The notes below the pieces were generated by a model. The model worked only from the letters and a program-made list of their open reading frames with translations, was not told the origin of the DNA and did not search any database. A stretch of 64,000 bases of DNA from Bacillus albus (GTDB taxonomy: Bacteria; Bacillota; Bacilli; Bacillales; Bacillaceae_G), in contig NZ_MAOE01000035.1 of the NCBI RefSeq assembly GCF_001884185.1, positions 124,001 to 188,000 on the forward strand, given 5' to 3'. The position numbers and the translations under genes were made by a program. This document shows, piece by piece, positions 61,384 through 64,000 of this stretch (positions within the stretch are counted from its first letter, which is position 1; the number at the start of each line of letters is the position of its first letter).

Positions 61384-63528
61384 ATGTTAAGATCTCAAGA
61401 AATTTCTAAGTGGTTTCGTAATTTACAACATTCGAAAAAACTAAGTTGGATTTCTTACGTTTTATTAGGAGCAGTGCTGTTTTTTGCACTGATGAATAAT
61501 GTGAAACCAGAGCAATTAGATGTTGATATGTATTCTATTGCGAAAAAAACAATTCATTCTCCTATTAAAATTGAAGATAAGGTTATAACGGACAGGAAAA
61601 AACAAGAGGCCGCTCAAAAAGTCGGGGATCAATATACATATAGAAGTGAATATAAACAAAATAGAGTAGATATTGTAAATGATGTTTTTGCTAAGGTAAA
61701 TGAAGTCATTCAGGAGATGAAAGCTGCTGGACCTGAAGAGCAAAAAAAGATGACCGATGCTAATAAATTAGAAAAATTGAAGAAGAAGTTGCCATCTAAT
61801 TTAACAAAGGAATTATCGGATGAGAATTTATTGTACTTTATCAATGCAGAACCGGATCAATTAGAATTAGCAAAGAATGCAGCTTTAACGTCTGTTAGTG
61901 TTATTATGGGTGGAAATATTAAAATGTCCGAAGAAATGGCAGCGAAAGAGCGATTTGTTAATGAAATGAAGAGCCTTAATGTGAATAGCGGATTAAAGGA
62001 AGCTGTGAATGCGCTAGGATCCTATGCGATTACAGCAAATTATTTTTATGATCCAGCTGTAACGAAAGAGAAGAAGAAAGCAGAAGAAGATTTAGTTCCA
62101 CCTGTTTATATTCTTCAAGGACAAGTTATCGTTAGAGAAGGTGAAACAATTTCAAGTGATATGTATAATCAGTTGAAATTAGTCGGTTTATTAGAGAAAG
62201 GTAATAGTTTTCAGCCTTACGTTGGATTAGCGGTGCTCATTGGTGTGTTACTATACTTTATGCATAAGCAGTTTGAAGTATTTTTACAGCGGAAAAGAGA
62301 GGACAGACCGTACATTTTAGCGTATATTACAATTTTGTCTATCACGATTGTTTTAATGAAAATTATTAGTTTGTTTCAAAAGCTTGAATATGCAGGAATT
62401 GCGTATGTTGTCCCTGTTGCGATGGGAACAATACTTGTAAAACTAATGATTGGTGATCGATTTGTATTTTTAACAAGTATGATTTTTTCTGTGTGCGGAA
62501 GTATTATGTTTAATGAAGGGGTAACAAGTACACTGAATTATAGTGTAGGTATTTATGTGTTATTAAGTTCATTATCAGTAAGTATTTTCTTACGAGAAAA
62601 AAATCGTCGTACGATGATTTTGCAAGCTGGTATACTCGTTTCTATCTTAAATGTAGTCGTCTTGGCGGCGTTATTATTATTACGTAATGGGAATTTTTCA
62701 CCTCTTGAAATTGGTACGCAATTATTGATGGCTTCCGTTTCAGGGATTATCTCATCTGTTTTGGCTATGGGAATATTACCATATTTAGAAAGTGGACTTG
62801 GAATAGTATCAAGCATGAAACTTATGGAACTATCAAGTCCGAATCATCCGCTTTTGCGTAGAATTTTGTTAGAAGCGCCAGGAACATATCACCATAGTGT
62901 AATGGTAGCGAACCTTTCTGAGTCGGCTTGTGAAGCAGTGGGAGCAAATGGTGTATTAGCACGTGTAGGAGCGTATTATCATGATGTAGGAAAAACGGTA
63001 CAACCACAATTCTTTATTGAAAACCAGATGGGAATTGAAAATCCGCATGATAAATTAGATCCTGTGACGAGTAAAGATATTATCATTGCTCATGTAACAG
63101 ATGGAGTGAAAATGCTCGAAGAATACCATATTCCGCAAGAGATTATCGATATTGCTGGACAACATCATGGTACAACGCTCCTTAAATATTTTTATTATAA
63201 AGCGATTAAAGAAGATAAAGAAAAATATACAGAAGAGATGTTCCGTTACCCAGGATCGAAAGCAACTTCTAAAGAATCGGCAATTGTTGGTATTGCTGAT
63301 AGTGTTGAAGCGGCGGTACGTTCTATGAATCACCCAACGCCAGATCAAATTAATAATTTAGTACAAAGTATTATTAAAGATCGCCTGCAAGATGGGCAAT
63401 TTAGTGAATGTGATTTGACATTTAAGGAACTACAAATCGTTGGAAAAACGTTATGTGAAACGTTAAATGGTATTTTCCATTCGCGTATTACATATCCGGA
63501 ACCACCGGAAGAGAAGGAGAAAGAATGA
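61384..63528 (+). CDS. pgpH: Cyclic-di-AMP phosphodiesterase PgpH
   Basis: A 7TMR-HD protein that hydrolyses the second messenger c-di-AMP. The 714 residues have one N-terminal membrane helix, an extracellular domain (about residues 45-270), seven membrane helices (about 275-470) and a C-terminal HD domain with [46 protein letters not shown] and [11 protein letters not shown] as metal ligands. It is YqfF of B. subtilis. An ATG at 61384 follows GGAGAGGAGAAGG. Its stop overlaps ybeY. Confidence 0.96.
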   Translation: MLRSQEISKWFRNLQHSKKLSWISYVLLGAVLFFALMNNVKPEQLDVDMYSIAKKTIHSPIKIEDKVITDRKKQEAAQKVGDQYTYRSEYKQNRVDIVNDVFAKVNEVIQEMKAAGPEEQKKMTDANKLEKLKKKLPSNLTKELSDENLLYFINAEPDQLELAKNAALTSVSVIMGGNIKMSEEMAAKERFVNEMKSLNVNSGLKEAVNALGSYAITANYFYDPAVTKEKKKAEEDLVPPVYILQGQVIVREGETISSDMYNQLKLVGLLEKGNSFQPYVGLAVLIGVLLYFMHKQFEVFLQRKREDRPYILAYITILSITIVLMKIISLFQKLEYAGIAYVVPVAMGTILVKLMIGDRFVFLTSMIFSVCGSIMFNEGVTSTLNYSVGIYVLLSSLSVSIFLREKNRRTMILQAGILVSILNVVVLAALLLLRNGNFSPLEIGTQLLMASVSGIISSVLAMGILPYLESGLGIVSSMKLMELSSPNHPLLRRILLEAPGTYHHSVMVANLSESACEAVGANGVLARVGAYYHDVGKTVQPQFFIENQMGIENPHDKLDPVTSKDIIIAHVTDGVKMLEEYHIPQEIIDIAGQHHGTTLLKYFYYKAIKEDKEKYTEEMFRYPGSKATSKESAIVGIADSVEAAVRSMNHPTPDQINNLVQSIIKDRLQDGQFSECDLTFKELQIVGKTLCETLNGIFHSRITYPEPPEEKEKE

Positions 63529-63995
63529 GTTTATTAATTGATTTCATTGATGAAACAGAAGAAGTGAAAGAAGAATATGTGAATTTAATTCGTGAGATAT
63601 TAGGAACAGCGGCTCAAATGGAAAAAATAGAGGATGGTGCTGAGTTATCCGTGACATTTGTAGATAACGAACGCATTCGCGAGATTAATCGTGATTACCG
63701 AGATAAGGATCAGCCTACTGATGTCATTTCCTTTGCTATGGAAGAAATGGGAGAAGGAGAAATGGAAATTGTAGGTGCAGAGATGCCTCGCATGTTAGGT
63801 GACCTTATTATTTCTATTCCGAGAGCGAAAGAACAAGCTGAAGAGTATGGACATTCTTTTGATCGTGAACTTGGCTTTTTAGCGTTACATGGCTTTTTAC
63901 ATTTGCTTGGTTATGACCACATGACAGAAGAGGATGAAAAAGAAATGTTCGGAAGACAAAAAGAAATTTTAGAAGCATTTGGATTAGGACGATGA
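63525..63995 (+). CDS. ybeY: Endoribonuclease YbeY
   Basis: A 156-residue metalloprotein needed for 16S rRNA 3'-end maturation. The zinc motif [11 protein letters not shown] (HxxxHxxxxxH) is intact, with [19 protein letters not shown] (here [19 protein letters not shown]) as the conserved upstream segment and [32 protein letters not shown] before the ligands. It overlaps pgpH by 4 bases. Confidence 0.96.
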   Translation: MSLLIDFIDETEEVKEEYVNLIREILGTAAQMEKIEDGAELSVTFVDNERIREINRDYRDKDQPTDVISFAMEEMGEGEMEIVGAEMPRMLGDLIISIPRAKEQAEEYGHSFDRELGFLALHGFLHLLGYDHMTEEDEKEMFGRQKEILEAFGLGR

Positions 63996-64000
63996 AAAAA
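63992..64000 (+). CDS. dgkA: Probable start of dgkA (cut by window edge)
   Basis: ATGAAAAAA overlaps the ybeY stop as ATGA. In B. subtilis the next gene is dgkA (undecaprenol or diacylglycerol kinase). Only three codons are visible, so this rests on gene order. Confidence 0.35.

Overview
The window looks like a chromosomal segment from a member of the Bacillus cereus group. It is AT-rich, almost every gene has a strong GGAGG-type ribosome binding site, and TTG and GTG starts are common. From position 31664 to the right edge the gene order is nearly that of the Bacillus subtilis yqeF-to-dgkA region: sda, yqeG, yqeH, aroE, yqeI, nadD, yqeK, rsfS, yqeM, comER, comEA/EB/EC, yqzM, holA, rpsT, gpr, yqxA, lepA, hemW, hrcA-grpE-dnaK-dnaJ-prmA-rsmE-mtaB, rpsU, yqeY, yqfCD, phoH, pgpH, ybeY. 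An uninterrupted sigK and palindromic repeats resembling the B. cereus repeat bcr1 fit that assignment. No rRNA, tRNA, CRISPR array, transposase or prophage gene was seen.

Left part (1-31.5 kb) is more mosaic. It opens with sulfur recycling (mtnN end, mccA, mccB), then an adhE gene with two Rex/Fnr-type operators that sits between mccB and yrhC. A Fur-box-preceded iron-complex ABC transporter follows, with an ankyrin-repeat gene translationally coupled to it. Then come acetyltransferases, a MaoC-like protein, an XRE-cupin regulator, a catDE-like pair, phenylalanine hydroxylase with its pterin dehydratase, a large secreted S8 protease, a TolB-like secreted protein, a histidine phosphatase next to a small caspase/CHAT-like protein, a second DoxX protein, an alpha/beta hydrolase lipoprotein, a PhoP-box alkaline phosphatase, a small alarmone synthetase, a Zur-box L33 gene, a YcdB-like protein, a lipoprotein with an 18-bp tandem repeat, sigK and psd.

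Right part (31.6-64 kb) is the conserved core: the sporulation checkpoint gene sda with a cluster of DnaA boxes, ribosome assembly factors, NAD synthesis, competence DNA uptake, DNA polymerase delta, translation factors, the CIRCE-controlled heat-shock operon, RNA modification enzymes, a sigma-E-type promoter for yqfCD, and c-di-AMP hydrolysis (pgpH). Differences from B. subtilis are the absence of spoIIP between gpr and yqxA and an HxlR-type regulator between lepA and hemW.

The main items for a second look are: the repeat family whose ends supply the stop codons of three genes; an S8 protease whose well-placed start codon is out of frame by one base at an A6 run; the small caspase/CHAT-like protein; adhE within the methionine-to-cysteine cluster with a structured leader; and Zur control of an L33 gene that keeps three of four zinc cysteines. 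I did not find a convincing wholly new multi-gene system.
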